In this document: in pieces, positions 27,432-37,173 of the stretch
Layout: every line of letters starts with the position of its first letter
Numbering within the stretch: the first letter of the stretch is position 1
DNA from: Deltaproteobacteria bacterium
Lineage (GTDB): Bacteria > Myxococcota_A > Polyangia > Polyangiales > Ga0077539
DNA length: 54,499 bases
Reading direction: 5' to 3'
Assembly (NCBI GenBank): GCA_947477565.1
Contig: CANJUR010000028.1
Location: 1 to 54,499 of the forward strand
Notes under the pieces: generated by a model
Seen by the model: only the letters and a program-made list of their open reading frames with translations
Told to the model about the DNA's origin: nothing
The model's database searches: none
Position numbers and translations under genes: made by a program

Positions 27432-28337
27432 GTGTCTGCGACCGTTTTTATGATCCTCGGACTGATCAAGTCTTTGCGACCGAAGCAGTGGGTGAAGAAC
27501 CTCTTCGTCCTGGCGCCTGTGGTCTTCGCGAAGAATCTCTTCCATGAACCGGTCCTGCTTCGCGCACTGGCCGCTGTCGCGGCGTTCTCGATGCTCTCGG
27601 GGGCGATCTACACCATCAACGACCTGGTGGACGTTGAAGAAGATCGGCGTCATCCGACCAAGCGAAACAGACCCGTCGCTTCGGGAGAAGTTCCCGTTCT
27701 CGCGGCCCGCGTCGCCGCGGCGCTGCTCATCGTGGTCGCCCTCGGCTCGATGTTCGCCATCGCTCCCCCGGTCGGCCTCGCGGCCCTCTGCTACCTCGCC
27801 TTGAACCTCGCGTACTCGCTGCGTCTGAAACAAGTGGCATACCTCGACGTGGGCTGCATCGCCGCGGGCTTTGTGCTCCGCGTGGTCGCTGGATCCTACG
27901 CTGTCTCCACCGTCGCGCACCCCGTCCTTCCCTCGTACTACCTCCTGCTGAGCACTGCGTTTCTCGCGCTCTTCCTCGGCTTTGGAAAGCGGTCCCACGA
28001 GCTTGATGTTCACGAGGCCAGGGCCCGCAGCAGCCTGCGCGCCTACAACCCCGTCGCGCTGCGTGCGGTGCTCTGGACCTTCGCTCTCCTCACTGTCGCG
28101 GTCTACCTTGCTTGGACCCTCGACCCGCCCCCGCAACTTGTATTCGCCAAGCGCTACCTCTGGATCACCACCGCGCTCGTCCTGATCGCGATGACTCGCT
28201 TTGTGAAGTTGCTTCGATCGCGCGATGGCGAGTCTCCCACGGACGCGATGCTCCGCGACGTTCCCTTCGTGGTGACGGTCCTCGGCTGGGCGGTTCTGGT
28301 CGTCACGATCATCTACCAGCTCCGGCCGACCGTCTGA
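27432..28337 (+). CDS. UbiA-family prenyltransferase, decaprenyl-phosphate phosphoribosyltransferase-like
   Basis: The product is 301 residues with about eight membrane helices. SLRPKQWVKNLFVLAPV and the metal-binding NDLVDVEED (63-71, an NDxxDxxxD motif), followed by KRNRPVASG, are characteristic of the branch that makes decaprenylphosphoryl-5-phosphoribose from PRPP and a polyprenyl phosphate. In myxobacteria the downstream use of such a ribosyl donor is unclear, so the substrate assignment is an inference. Start is either this GTG or the ATG at 27450. The start codon is only 18 bp from the divergent DUF3857 gene, so its promoter must overlap that gene or lie within a very short gap. Confidence 0.88.
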   Translation: MSATVFMILGLIKSLRPKQWVKNLFVLAPVVFAKNLFHEPVLLRALAAVAAFSMLSGAIYTINDLVDVEEDRRHPTKRNRPVASGEVPVLAARVAAALLIVVALGSMFAIAPPVGLAALCYLALNLAYSLRLKQVAYLDVGCIAAGFVLRVVAGSYAVSTVAHPVLPSYYLLLSTAFLALFLGFGKRSHELDVHEARARSSLRAYNPVALRAVLWTFALLTVAVYLAWTLDPPPQLVFAKRYLWITTALVLIAMTRFVKLLRSRDGESPTDAMLRDVPFVVTVLGWAVLVVTIIYQLRPTV

Positions 28338-28369
28338 CAGGATATGTCACGTTGAGCCCGCGACGCTGA

Positions 28370-28397
28370 TTGGCGTAAGCGAGCGATCGGGTACACT
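28370..28397 (+). promoter_or_regulatory. Candidate sigma-70-type promoter for ruvB
   Basis: TTGGCG (28370-28375) and TACACT (28392-28397) are separated by 16 bp. Initiation about 7 bases after the -10 would fall within a few bases of the ruvB ATG at 28407, giving a very short or absent leader. No clear Shine-Dalgarno lies upstream of that ATG. This is by eye and unconfirmed. Confidence 0.4.
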
Positions 28398-28406
28398 CGT
28401 GGGTGC

Positions 28407-29489
28407 ATGGCCCCCCGTAAAAAGCCTCCGATGAGTCCCATCGCCACTGAGCCCATGGAGACCGGGGTGACGGCCGCAGCGATCACTTCTGACGACGACA
28501 CCAGGCTCGACTTCGCGCTGCGCCCGAAGAGCCTCGACGAATACATCGGCCAGGACAACGAGCGGGAGAACCTGAAGGTATTCGTCGCCGCCGCCCGCAA
28601 GCGCAATCGCCCGCTCGACCACGTCCTCATTTCGGGCCCGCCCGGCCTCGGCAAGACCACCCTCGCGCTGATCCTCGCGCACGAACTCGGCGTGCAGGCG
28701 CACACCACCAGCGGCCCGGCCATCGAACACAAGGGCGCGCTCGCCGGCATGCTCACCCGGCTCGAACCGCGCGATGTGCTCTTCATCGACGAGATTCACC
28801 GCCTGACGCCGATCGTCGAGGAGAACCTCTACCCCGCCATGGAGGACTTCAAGATCGATCTCGTCACGGGAGATGGCGCCCACGCATCGTCCATTCCGCT
28901 CAACCTCAACCCGTTTACCCTCGTCGGCGCGACCACCCGGACGGGCCTTCTCACCGGCCCACTGCAGTCGCGTTTCGGCATCGTGATGCGGCTCGATTTC
29001 TACACGCCCGACCAGCTTTGCCTCATCGTGCGGCGCAGCGCCCGGCTGCTCGGGACGGCCATCGCCCCGGAGGCGGCCATGGAGATCGCCCGCCGCGCCC
29101 GCGGGACGCCGCGCATCGCCAACCGACTGCTTCGCCGCGCGTGGGATTTCGCCGAGGTCGCAGACCTGCCCGAGATCGACCTCGTCACGGCGCGCAAGGC
29201 CCTCAGCCGCATGGGTGTAGACCACCGCGGCCTCGACGAGATGGACCGTCGTCTCCTTCGCATCCTGATGGATTTTTACGACGGCGGCCCCACGGGCATC
29301 GAGACGCTCGCCGCGGCCATGGCCGAACCGCGGGACACCCTCGAAGACGTCCACGAGCCGTTTCTCTTGCGTGAGGGGCTGCTCGCGCGCACTCCTCGCG
29401 GAAGGGTCGCGACGCGTCGGGCCTACGAGCACCTCGGTGTCGAACCGCCCACCGCTGCGACCGCGCCGCAGGGGACCCTCTTCGAATGA
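28407..29489 (+). CDS. ruvB: Holliday junction branch migration helicase RuvB
   Basis: The product is 360 residues. It is the ATPase motor that drives Holliday junction branch migration with RuvA. It shows Walker A GPPGLGKT (77-84), Walker B FIDEIH (126-131), sensor GATTRTGLL, the arginine-finger segment LQSRFG and a C-terminal winged helix ([13 protein letters not shown], then [13 protein letters not shown]). The ~30 residues before [10 protein letters not shown] are extra and low complexity; an in-frame ATG at 28431 is a possible alternative start. ruvA and ruvC are not adjacent. The downstream gene overlaps by ATGA. Confidence 0.97.
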   Translation: MAPRKKPPMSPIATEPMETGVTAAAITSDDDTRLDFALRPKSLDEYIGQDNERENLKVFVAAARKRNRPLDHVLISGPPGLGKTTLALILAHELGVQAHTTSGPAIEHKGALAGMLTRLEPRDVLFIDEIHRLTPIVEENLYPAMEDFKIDLVTGDGAHASSIPLNLNPFTLVGATTRTGLLTGPLQSRFGIVMRLDFYTPDQLCLIVRRSARLLGTAIAPEAAMEIARRARGTPRIANRLLRRAWDFAEVADLPEIDLVTARKALSRMGVDHRGLDEMDRRLLRILMDFYDGGPTGIETLAAAMAEPRDTLEDVHEPFLLREGLLARTPRGRVATRRAYEHLGVEPPTAATAPQGTLFE

Positions 29490-31138
29490 TCCCCGGACGC
29501 CGCGCCTCCGTCCCTACGCGCGCCGACATGGCGCCCCGCCGGCTCCGCGACCCGCACGCCGACCTCCTTCGCGACACTCGCGGGATGGGCCGCGATCAAG
29601 CCATGGCCCGCGAGACCTGGCTCGCCGCGCTCTCCCTCGAACAAAAAGAAGATGTGCTGTTCGAGCTCGAACTGAGCGTGAAGGGGCTCGTTCTCTGGGC
29701 CGACCCGCGGCTGCACCCGACACGACCGGGGCTCCCACCCTTGCGCGACCGGGATTTCCGGCCGCACGTCGATGTCGCGCTCGCGACGCTCTCCCGCGCT
29801 CAGGCGCTCGCGGGGCGCCTGCTCGGCGCAGGAAACTCACCGGGCGCGATTCCGCGGCGACTTCCGGTGGGCTTCAACGAGTCGTCCCGCTCCGAGGCGT
29901 GGCGAGAGCCGACCATGCTCACCCCCGTGGAGTCCTTGGCGGCGCTACGCTCTTCCCTCGGGGTTGCGAGAGAGATCATGCAAGCCCTCGCCGTCGTCGA
30001 GCGAGTATCCCATCGGGCTTTTTTCGCAGCGCTCACCACGCTACGCCGGGAGGTCGAGCACAACGGCTGCTTCAATCCCCTCACGTTGCTGGAGTTTCGT
30101 CCGGAGTTCGACCGCATCCGTTCGACCGAAGTGCTCGAGAGCCTGCAAAGCTGCGAGACCGACACCGCACACAGGCTGGCCTCCCTCACGTTTCTCTCCC
30201 ACTTTCGCCTTCTGCGCGTAGTGCAGACCATGGCCACGGCGGCAACCGATCCGACGTACTCCGTACGGGCGTACGTGTTCCTGTCGGTGCTCCGGGCGGA
30301 GTGCGATGCACTCGTAGACGTGCTGCAAAATCGCGCCGGAGAAATGCTCGCCGACACCCTGGCGCGCGAGGTGCTTCGGCTAGTGGCGGCGGACGTCCGC
30401 ACGCGCTTCGACGCGCTCGCCGCGGAGACCGAACAACTCAACCGCGCCCGTGCGGCAATGACCGCGGCGGTGCTCTCGCTCCGCGCCGCGGTGCGGCGGA
30501 CGCTAGAGCGGGTCATCGCTCCTTGCGGGGTGCCCGCAAACGAGTCCGCAACGCAGGCAAGCTTTCTTGAGGCCTCCGACCAACTCACCGAGACGCTCCA
30601 GCACGGCATCCTGCGGATGGTGGAAGTGCTCCGTCCCGGCAGCGACCCGGAGCGTGCGGTGGGCGATCCCGGCGCGCGCCGCAGCGCAACCTCACAAACG
30701 CGTCAGTGGGCGTGGATCTTTGCGCTCATCACTCGCGCCTTCGTCGCCAAGGCTCGCAAAGCGGAGCACGCTTCTTTCGATCGATGGTCCGCCGCGCCCT
30801 CGCATGAGTTCATCTCGCAGTACCAGCGGCACTACCGCGAACTCGGGCAGTCTCTCGCATACGAGACCTTGTATCCACACCGAGACCGCCTCGCGCACGC
30901 TCTCACGGCCCTCGCGGACGCCGACTTCGTCGATGACGACACCCTCGAATCTCTCGTCGCCGACTGCGACGCCTTCGCGGCACACCTGCAGTTCACGGTG
31001 GCCAGCGCCTCCGAGCGCCCAGAGATGCGTGGGCTCGCGCTCAACAAAGCGCGCGCGGGGGAATTGCTCCGTCTCCACCTGCTCGCCGTCGCGCCCGTCG
31101 CTACGCGCGCCCTTGACGCGCTCCCTCCCCGCTCGTAG
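29486..31138 (+). CDS. Unknown, largely alpha-helical protein coupled to ruvB
   Basis: The product is 550 residues and its ATG overlaps the ruvB stop (29486-29489), so translation is coupled. It has no signal peptide or membrane segment and appears almost entirely helical, with long Ala/Leu/Arg-rich stretches. I recognise no domain. Because it is coupled to ruvB a link to DNA repair is possible, but nothing in its sequence shows this. The first 15 residues may be extra; MAPRRL at position 15 is another possible start. Confidence 0.75.
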   Translation: MIPGRRASVPTRADMAPRRLRDPHADLLRDTRGMGRDQAMARETWLAALSLEQKEDVLFELELSVKGLVLWADPRLHPTRPGLPPLRDRDFRPHVDVALATLSRAQALAGRLLGAGNSPGAIPRRLPVGFNESSRSEAWREPTMLTPVESLAALRSSLGVAREIMQALAVVERVSHRAFFAALTTLRREVEHNGCFNPLTLLEFRPEFDRIRSTEVLESLQSCETDTAHRLASLTFLSHFRLLRVVQTMATAATDPTYSVRAYVFLSVLRAECDALVDVLQNRAGEMLADTLAREVLRLVAADVRTRFDALAAETEQLNRARAAMTAAVLSLRAAVRRTLERVIAPCGVPANESATQASFLEASDQLTETLQHGILRMVEVLRPGSDPERAVGDPGARRSATSQTRQWAWIFALITRAFVAKARKAEHASFDRWSAAPSHEFISQYQRHYRELGQSLAYETLYPHRDRLAHALTALADADFVDDDTLESLVADCDAFAAHLQFTVASASERPEMRGLALNKARAGELLRLHLLAVAPVATRALDALPPRS

Positions 31139-31192
31139 CGTGCGCCGCCCCGTAGGGTCCCCCTATGGCTTCGGTTGGAGGCACTTCCCGAC

Positions 31193-31432
31193 ATGCGCAA
31201 GGATTCCACGCCCCGAGACATGCTCCTCGACCGCCGCGTCGTAGAGCGCAACATCCGCAAGGGCATCGTGACCCGCGAGGAGTACGAGACCTTCCTGCGT
31301 GAGCTCGGCGACACCGCAGAAAACGCCGAGAGCGTGACCGCACGACTTGGCGAGGAAGATCTGGTCGACGAAGACGAAGACGAGGACGAGGACGAGGACG
31401 AAGAGGAAGAGACTGACGAAGCCGCGGGTTGA
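31193..31432 (+). CDS. Small protein with acidic Asp/Glu tail
   Basis: The product is 79 residues. The N-terminal two thirds (RDMLLDRRVVERNIRKGIV) are charged and helical; the last third is an almost pure Asp/Glu tract coded by GAC, GAG and GAA repeats. I chose the ATG at 31193, with GGAGG 12 bases upstream. A TTG at 31175 is possible but less likely. It is probably a small cytoplasmic protein binding a basic partner or nucleic-acid protein. The function is unknown. Confidence 0.7.
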   Translation: MRKDSTPRDMLLDRRVVERNIRKGIVTREEYETFLRELGDTAENAESVTARLGEEDLVDEDEDEDEDEDEEEETDEAAG

Positions 31433-31489
31433 GCGATCACACAGCGCGTCGTTGAACGCTCACCGCCGCTCGTGTTACCGCCCTCAACC

Positions 31490-31819
31490 ATGTCCAACGA
31501 GCACGATCCCGACGGCCTCCCCCACGCGGACGATCCCCACCTCCCTGAGGTGGGCGATTCGATGCCTCCCATTGACTTCAACACCTTCATTTTGTCGATG
31601 GCATCCGCCACGCTGATGCATCTCGGGGAGGTGGACGGTCTCGAGGGCCGGAAGGGCGAGCTCAACCTCCCGTTGGCCCGACACCACATCGACCTCGTTG
31701 TCATGCTTCAGGAAAAGACCAGGGGCAACCTCACCGGTGAGGAGGAGCGCCTGCTTCATCAGGTCGTTTATGACCTGCGAATGCGGTTCATCAAGATCGC
31801 TGAGCGTACCGCGAGGTAA
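31490..31819 (+). CDS. DUF1844 domain protein
   Basis: The product is 109 residues. The segment DFNTFILSMASATLMHLGE, followed by LPLARHHIDLVVMLQEKTRGNL, is the family hallmark of DUF1844, a small alpha-helical protein common in Myxococcota and related phyla. The function of the family is unknown. I chose the ATG at 31490 over an earlier GTG at 31472 since the intervening residues are unlike the family. It ends 3 bp before the protease gene, so the two are probably co-transcribed. Confidence 0.85.
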   Translation: MSNEHDPDGLPHADDPHLPEVGDSMPPIDFNTFILSMASATLMHLGEVDGLEGRKGELNLPLARHHIDLVVMLQEKTRGNLTGEEERLLHQVVYDLRMRFIKIAERTAR

Positions 31820-31822
31820 CCC

Positions 31823-33067
31823 ATGTCCCCGTCCAGCCGCGCCGCCCTCTTGCAGTGGGGCCTCGCCCTCGCCATCGTCACGACAGCCACCGCCTGTCGT
31901 GACCGTGACTTCCTCAACATCACACCCATCGCAGCTCCTGCGTCCAGGCCCGATGCGGCTCGGCCCGCTGACGAGCATCCCGCACCGATACCACCGACTG
32001 ATTCGTCGCCTCCCCCGGCGGCGCCTCAGGGCGGCCCGATGCCGGGGTCGCCGACGTCCTTCGCGCCCATGGTGCGGGAGGTTCGGGGCTCGGTGGTCAG
32101 CGTTTTCGCGGCCATCCGCGAGATCAGTGCAATGCAGTGGGGCTTCAACGGCCCGCAGGAGCGCATGGCCCAGGGGCGCGGCACCGGATTCCTCATCGCG
32201 GAAAATGGCGAAATCCTCACAAACAACCATGTGATCCAGGGTGCGGCGTTCATCGAGGTGCAACTCGACGACGGTCGTCGCTTCCCCGCCGAGGTGCTTG
32301 GCCGAGATGAGCGTCTCGACGTCGCGCTACTCCGGATGAAGGCACCGGGAGTGGCCTTGCACCCGGCCCGACTCGGCGACAGTGACCGGCTTTCGGTCGG
32401 CGATTGGGTCATGACGATGGGCAACCCGTACGGCCTCGCCCAGACGGTCACCGCTGGCATCGTCAGCGCCATCGGCCGCACCGGGCGCGAGGTGCACCTG
32501 GCCGATGACAGCTTCGGCAACCTTATCCAGACCGACGCGAGCATCAACCCGGGTAACTCCGGAGGACCGCTACTCAGCCTTGCGGGCGAGGTCGTCGGCA
32601 TCAACGTCGCGGTGCACCGTGAGGCGCAAGGTGTGGGGTTCGCGATCCCGATCAACATGGTGCGCGTCGTGGTTCCGCAGCTGCGACAATATGGTCGGGT
32701 GATGCGCTCCTGGCTCGGAGTTTCCATCGCCCCGGTGCGGGAAAACATGGTCGACTGGATGCACCTGCCGGACGCCCACGGTGCGCTCGTGCAAGACGTC
32801 GAACCAGACAGCCCTGCCGCGGCGGCGGACATTCGTTCCGGCGATGTGATTCGAAGATTCGACGGGCAGCCTGTGTCGGACAGCACGCAACTCCCGTGGC
32901 TTGCTGCGTCGGCGGGCATCGGGCATCGGTCACGTGTCGAGTTGGTTCGTCTGGGCGTGGTATCGACGGTGGAAGTAACGCTGGGCGCGATGCCAGAGCG
33001 CAGCACCGTCGCGTTGCCCGCCGGGCGTCCTGGAATGGTCCCGATTCCGGCACCTGGCGGTCCCTGA
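31823..33067 (+). CDS. HtrA/DegP-like serine protease lipoprotein
   Basis: The product is 414 residues with a lipoprotein-type signal (TTATAC, cysteine 25) and a proline-rich linker. The trypsin-like domain has the full triad: H136 (TNNHV), D166 (LDVALL) and S246 (GNSGGPL). A single C-terminal PDZ domain follows (about 290-385, starting SWLGVSIAP). Such proteins degrade or refold damaged envelope proteins. It is placed just after DUF1844 and faces the gene at 33096. One PDZ domain makes it more like DegS or HtrA-A types than DegP. Confidence 0.93.
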   Translation: MSPSSRAALLQWGLALAIVTTATACRDRDFLNITPIAAPASRPDAARPADEHPAPIPPTDSSPPPAAPQGGPMPGSPTSFAPMVREVRGSVVSVFAAIREISAMQWGFNGPQERMAQGRGTGFLIAENGEILTNNHVIQGAAFIEVQLDDGRRFPAEVLGRDERLDVALLRMKAPGVALHPARLGDSDRLSVGDWVMTMGNPYGLAQTVTAGIVSAIGRTGREVHLADDSFGNLIQTDASINPGNSGGPLLSLAGEVVGINVAVHREAQGVGFAIPINMVRVVVPQLRQYGRVMRSWLGVSIAPVRENMVDWMHLPDAHGALVQDVEPDSPAAAADIRSGDVIRRFDGQPVSDSTQLPWLAASAGIGHRSRVELVRLGVVSTVEVTLGAMPERSTVALPAGRPGMVPIPAPGGP

Positions 33068-33095
33068 CGGGCCGCGATCATGGCTCTCCTGACGT

Positions 33096-33413
33096 TCAGC
33101 CGTGCTGGGGCTCGGAGTCTGGCGGGGCCAACTCCATCGCAGGCTCCGTATCGAGGGCCTCGCCGACACCAACGGCGCGGGGCGTCGCGGGAAGAATCTC
33201 CATCAAGGGCCGATGGGGATAGGGCGGAGCCGCGACGGGTGGCGCAGGGTACGCCGGCGGCGCACTGGGTGACGTGGGCGCATCTTGTAAGCCGAGGGCA
33301 TCCCCCAACTCGCGTGAATACTTGACAGCATGCTCCCGCAGTGGATCGCCCTCGGCGACAGCGCGCTCGCGGAGCTCGGCTCCGACCTTCGGATCATTCG
33401 GGTTCATCTTCAT
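33096..33413 (-). CDS. Small Pro-rich hypothetical protein
   Basis: The 105-residue product starts MKMNPNDPKVGAELRERAV, a soluble charged N terminus. It then has a Pro/Ala-rich middle (SAPPAYPAPPVAAPPYPHRP) and an acidic tail. AAAGGAG lies 9 bases upstream of the chosen ATG. It is convergent with the protease gene (28 bp between stops) and divergent from the gene at 33534. I recognise no domain. Confidence 0.65.
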   Translation of the reverse strand: MKMNPNDPKVGAELRERAVAEGDPLREHAVKYSRELGDALGLQDAPTSPSAPPAYPAPPVAAPPYPHRPLMEILPATPRAVGVGEALDTEPAMELAPPDSEPQHG

Positions 33414-33533
33414 GCTCCATGACTCCTTTCGACCAGGTGTCCCCGCGATCAATCATCGACACTACACCGTGGGTGAGCGCACCGGTGCATCCGACTTGGC
33501 CATGTTGCGGAGCGCGGTCGCTGGTAGAACATC

Positions 33534-34076
33534 ATGGTCATGAGCAACTGGCAGCCTGCACGGGTCGTAGACGTCATCCTCCGTTTCAACCCAGACTTTG
33601 GTCCGGCGATGAAGGCCGCGGTGGAGGGCGTCCTTCGCACTGCCCTCGCGCCGGAAGATCAAGCGCGTGAGGCATGTCGCGTCATCGCCCGCGGGGTCGG
33701 CGTCGCCACGCATGCGTACGTCTGGGCCGCGCCGCAGATCCCGGTCACGGCTGTAAAATTGCCCGTCGATGTGATGGACGATGGCGTGATCATCGCGTTG
33801 CGCCTCGGGCTCAACACCCCGATGAATAGCCCGGTCGACTACACCAACGGGCAACAGGTCGCCGGACTGCTGCAGGCGCTCATGGCGCTCCCACGGGGCT
33901 CCCTCGCGGGCGTAACCATCGCGCTCCCGGTGGGCTCTTCGGACGCCCAGGGTCCACTGCTCTCGATGCTCAACCCAAGCACGCTGCCGGGACAGAAGCT
34001 CTGCGATTTCTGCCGCAACCCGATGCCCGCTTACGAGGTTCAGTGCGCCAGTTGCGGTGCGCGGAGCCAATCATAG
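33534..34076 (+). CDS. Unknown protein with C-terminal zinc ribbon
   Basis: The product is 180 residues. Most of it is a globular alpha/beta region I do not recognise. The last 30 residues carry a compact zinc ribbon, CDFC and CASC, separated by 13 residues. Zinc ribbons of this kind mediate protein or nucleic-acid contacts. Start is the ATG at 33534, or 33540 two codons later. It overlaps the next gene by up to 34 bp. Confidence 0.7.
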   Translation: MVMSNWQPARVVDVILRFNPDFGPAMKAAVEGVLRTALAPEDQAREACRVIARGVGVATHAYVWAAPQIPVTAVKLPVDVMDDGVIIALRLGLNTPMNSPVDYTNGQQVAGLLQALMALPRGSLAGVTIALPVGSSDAQGPLLSMLNPSTLPGQKLCDFCRNPMPAYEVQCASCGARSQS

Positions 34077-35077
34077 GCCCCTCCCCCCGGCGCGCCCTTC
34101 CGGCGCTGCAAGTCGCGCTCATCCTCGCCTCCGCTGTTTGGTTCGCGCGGAGAGTGGACCCTTGGTTGGTCATCGACCATCTGAGGTCGCTTCCCCTTGT
34201 TTCACTGTTGATCGCGCTCGGGTGGTCGTGCGTGGCGATGTACTGCTTCACCGCCCGCTGGCGTATGTTTCTTCGTGCCTGGGGAGCCACCCCGCCGACT
34301 ACCCTGGCCAGTCTCTCTCTCGTCCTCAGCTCCACATTCTGGAACCTCCTCCCCGGTGGCGTCGCCGGCGACCTCGCGCGCAGCGCTGCTGTTCGCCACT
34401 CGGTCGGCGGCCTCGGCAACGCCCTCGCCGCGCTTTGGTTCGAGCGCCTCGGCGGCCTCGCAGGACTCTTCTTGGTCGCCCTTGGCGCGCACGCCTTCTC
34501 GCTCCGCGCATCGTCGTTCGTCCACCGCGCACCTTTGCTCACTCACCGCGCATTCGTATTCACTCCTGCCCTCCCGGCGTGGCTCATCCAGGCGACGCTC
34601 CTCGGCTTCCTCGGCTCGCTCGCGCTACTCGCGCTCTCCCTCGCCGCCACCCGGTCCGCTACGCTCGCACGTCGGCTCTCGACGGTCCCACTGGTGGGCT
34701 CGCGACTGGGTACCCTCACGCCGCCCGCGCGACCTCGCGACCTCGCGCTGGGCCTGCTGCTCTCGCTCCTGACGCAATCGACCTCGGTGTTCTCCCTCGC
34801 CGTCGTCGTGCACGCGCTCTCCCCGTCGGCCGACTTTGACTCCGTGATCGCCTTGAGTCCCGCGGCGGTCCTGCTGACGTTCGTGCCGCTCACGCCTGCG
34901 GGCATCGGGCAGCGCGAGGCGGTCTTCTCAATGGTCTACGCACAGGCCGGAGTTGCCACCGAAGTTGCCGTCGCCGCATCGGTGACCAGCTTCGCCCTGG
35001 GTCTCCTTTTTCCGGTTGTCGGCGGGCTTCTCGCGCTCCTCCAAAGCGTCCGTCCGGTGCCGCGCCAAAAACCTTGA
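34043..35077 (+). CDS. Integral membrane protein, LPG synthase-TM/UPF0104 family
   Basis: The product is 344 residues with about eight membrane helices. The segment FWNLLPGGVAGDLARSAAV is typical of the lysylphosphatidylglycerol synthetase transmembrane (flippase-like) family, and the late segment LLTFVPLTPAGIGQREAVF is its second conserved block. Members act in lipid or glycolipid handling; the substrate here is unknown. The start is the GTG at 34043 inside the previous gene, or TTG at 34052. No ATG is available before the first helix. Confidence 0.82.
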   Translation: MRQLRCAEPIIGPSPRRALPALQVALILASAVWFARRVDPWLVIDHLRSLPLVSLLIALGWSCVAMYCFTARWRMFLRAWGATPPTTLASLSLVLSSTFWNLLPGGVAGDLARSAAVRHSVGGLGNALAALWFERLGGLAGLFLVALGAHAFSLRASSFVHRAPLLTHRAFVFTPALPAWLIQATLLGFLGSLALLALSLAATRSATLARRLSTVPLVGSRLGTLTPPARPRDLALGLLLSLLTQSTSVFSLAVVVHALSPSADFDSVIALSPAAVLLTFVPLTPAGIGQREAVFSMVYAQAGVATEVAVAASVTSFALGLLFPVVGGLLALLQSVRPVPRQKP

Positions 35078-35125
35078 AACATCCGCTGGCATAGCGCTTG
35101 ACCGAGTGAGGTTGATGGCTAGTTT
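35073..35125 (+). promoter_or_regulatory. Candidate dnaK promoter region
   Basis: CTTGAAA (35073-35079), the -35 word of heat-shock promoters, overlaps the stop codon of the preceding gene but has no good CCCCAT partner. A separate pair TTGACC (35098-35103) and TAGTTT (35120-35125), 16 bp apart, could be a housekeeping promoter. I cannot tell which, if either, is used. Confidence 0.3.
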
Positions 35126-35178
35126 CGGCGACGCTTCGGAACCACCCCCCAAAACCCTCCGAAAGAAGGAAAATCAAC

Positions 35179-37071
35179 ATGGCCAAGGTAATTGGAATTG
35201 ATCTCGGTACGACCAACAGCGTCGTCGCCGTCATGCAGGGCAAGGACGTAGAGGTCATCGTTAACGAGGAGGGTGCCCGGACGACCCCCTCCGTCGTTGG
35301 CTGGGACGAGAAGGGCGAGGTGTTGGTCGGTCAGGTCGCCAAGCGGCAGTCCATCACCAACCCCGAGCACACCGTGTATTCGGCCAAGCGCTTCATGGGC
35401 CGCAAGGAAGGCGAGGTTCAGGAGGAGGCTCGGCGGGTTCCTTACAAGGTTACCAAGAGCCCCAACGGCGACGCGGCGTTTCATATTCGAGGCAAGGTCG
35501 TCGCCCCGCCAGAGGTGAGTGCTCACGTACTCCGGAAGCTCAAGCAGGCCGCCGAGGCGTACCTGGGCGAGACCGTCTCCGACGCTGTCATCACCGTCCC
35601 CGCGTACTTCAACGACACCCAGCGACAGGCCACCAAGGACGCCGGAAAGATCGCCGGTCTCAACGTCCGCCGAATCATCAACGAGCCCACCGCGGCGGCG
35701 CTTGCGTACGGCCTCGACAAGAAGAAGGACGAGACCATCGCGGTCTTCGATCTCGGCGGCGGCACCTTCGACATCTCGGTTCTCGAGGTCAGCGAGAATC
35801 TCGTCGAGGTGAAGAGCACCAACGGCGATACGCACCTCGGCGGCGACGACGTCGATCAGCGCGTGATGGACTACCTCATTGAGGAGTTCAAGAAAGACAA
35901 CGGCATCGACCTCGCGAAGGACAAGATGGCCCTCCAGCGCGTCCGCGACGCGTCGGAGAAGGCCAAGATCGAGTTGTCTGCGACGCAAGAGACGGTGGTC
36001 AACCTCCCGTACGTCGCGATGGCCAACAACGCTCCACTGCACATGAACATCAAGCTCACGCGCGCCAAGCTTGAGCAGATGATCGAGCCGCTGGTGAAGC
36101 GTGCCTTCGACGCCTGCGAGCGTGCAATGAAGGACGCCAACAAAAAGGCGTCAGACATCCACGAAGTGGTGCTCGTCGGCGGCTCGACGCGCATTCCGAT
36201 CGTTCAGAAGAGGGTGAAGGAGTTCTTCGGCCGCGAGCCCAACCGCAGCGTGAACCCCGACGAAGTCGTCGCAATTGGCGCCGCGGTGCAGGGGGCGATT
36301 CTCACCGGCGAGGTGAAGGACATGCTCCTCCTCGACGTGTGCCCGCTGTCGCTGGGCGTCGAGACCAAGGGCGGCATCTCCACGGCGCTCATTCCGCGCA
36401 ACACCACCATTCCTACGTCGAAAAGCGAGGTGTTCTCCACCGCGAGCGACAACCAGACGACCGTCGAAGTGCACGTGCTTCAGGGCGAGCGCCCGATGGC
36501 GCGGGACAACAAGTCCCTCGGCCGGTTCTCCCTCGAGGGCATCCCGAGCGCTCCGCAGGGTGTACCGAAGATCCGCGTGACCTTCGACATCGACGCCAAC
36601 GGCATCCTCCAGGTGACCGCGAAGGACGAGGTCTCGGGGCGCAACAACAAGATCACCATCACCGCGGGCTCCGGGCTTCCGAAGGAGGAGGTCGAAAGGT
36701 TGGTCCGCGAGGCGCAGTCCCATGAATCGGATGACAAGCGGCTCCGCGATGAAGCGGAAAACCGCAACAAGGCCGAGGCGATGGCCTACCAGGTCGAGAA
36801 GACCCTGCGCGACTACAAGGACAAGATCCAGGCGAGCGACGCGACGGTGCTCGAGGCCGCGCTCAAGGAGACCCGCGACGCGGTGGCCTCTGGCGACGAC
36901 GAGCGCGTGAAGAGCGCGACGGAGAAGTTGGAGAAGGAATCTCACCGCATCGCGACGTTGCTCTATCAGTCGTCCGATGGTCCTGGCGCTGAGGGTGCTC
37001 CCGCGGAGGCGACGCCCCCGCAGGCGAAGGACGACGGCGTCATCGACGCCGAGTTCGAAGAAAACAAGTAG
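35179..37071 (+). CDS. dnaK: Chaperone DnaK (Hsp70)
   Basis: The 630-residue product is the ATP-driven chaperone that binds exposed hydrophobic peptide segments with its DnaJ and GrpE partners. It has [13 protein letters not shown] near the N terminus, the phosphate-loop [24 protein letters not shown] and a C-terminal helical lid ending in the acidic [23 protein letters not shown] precedes the ATG. grpE and dnaJ are not next to it, which differs from many proteobacteria. It converges on the VWA lipoprotein gene. Confidence 0.98.
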   Translation: MAKVIGIDLGTTNSVVAVMQGKDVEVIVNEEGARTTPSVVGWDEKGEVLVGQVAKRQSITNPEHTVYSAKRFMGRKEGEVQEEARRVPYKVTKSPNGDAAFHIRGKVVAPPEVSAHVLRKLKQAAEAYLGETVSDAVITVPAYFNDTQRQATKDAGKIAGLNVRRIINEPTAAALAYGLDKKKDETIAVFDLGGGTFDISVLEVSENLVEVKSTNGDTHLGGDDVDQRVMDYLIEEFKKDNGIDLAKDKMALQRVRDASEKAKIELSATQETVVNLPYVAMANNAPLHMNIKLTRAKLEQMIEPLVKRAFDACERAMKDANKKASDIHEVVLVGGSTRIPIVQKRVKEFFGREPNRSVNPDEVVAIGAAVQGAILTGEVKDMLLLDVCPLSLGVETKGGISTALIPRNTTIPTSKSEVFSTASDNQTTVEVHVLQGERPMARDNKSLGRFSLEGIPSAPQGVPKIRVTFDIDANGILQVTAKDEVSGRNNKITITAGSGLPKEEVERLVREAQSHESDDKRLRDEAENRNKAEAMAYQVEKTLRDYKDKIQASDATVLEAALKETRDAVASGDDERVKSATEKLEKESHRIATLLYQSSDGPGAEGAPAEATPPQAKDDGVIDAEFEENK

Positions 37072-37098
37072 GCATCCTGCCGGTCAGCAACCCGCCCC

Positions 37099-37125
37099 CG
37101 ACCGCGCCTCTCCGGAGCGCGGTCG
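37099..37125. terminator. Hairpin between convergent dnaK and VWA lipoprotein genes
   Basis: A perfect 9-bp stem (CGACCGCGC/GCGCGGTCG) with a 9-base loop lies 27 bp after the dnaK stop and 48 bp beyond the stop of the convergent gene. It is symmetric and could serve both genes. There is no T run, only a C tract on the plus strand, so a Rho-independent role is uncertain. Confidence 0.5.
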
Positions 37126-37173
37126 TCGAGCGGCCCCCCCCTTCCCCACCGTCCCAATCCTTTTCGAATTCGC

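Noticed and set aside
27414..28136. N-terminal extension of the DUF3857 gene
   Set aside because: It is antisense to the prenyltransferase gene, and a good signal peptide begins at the GTG ending at 27413.
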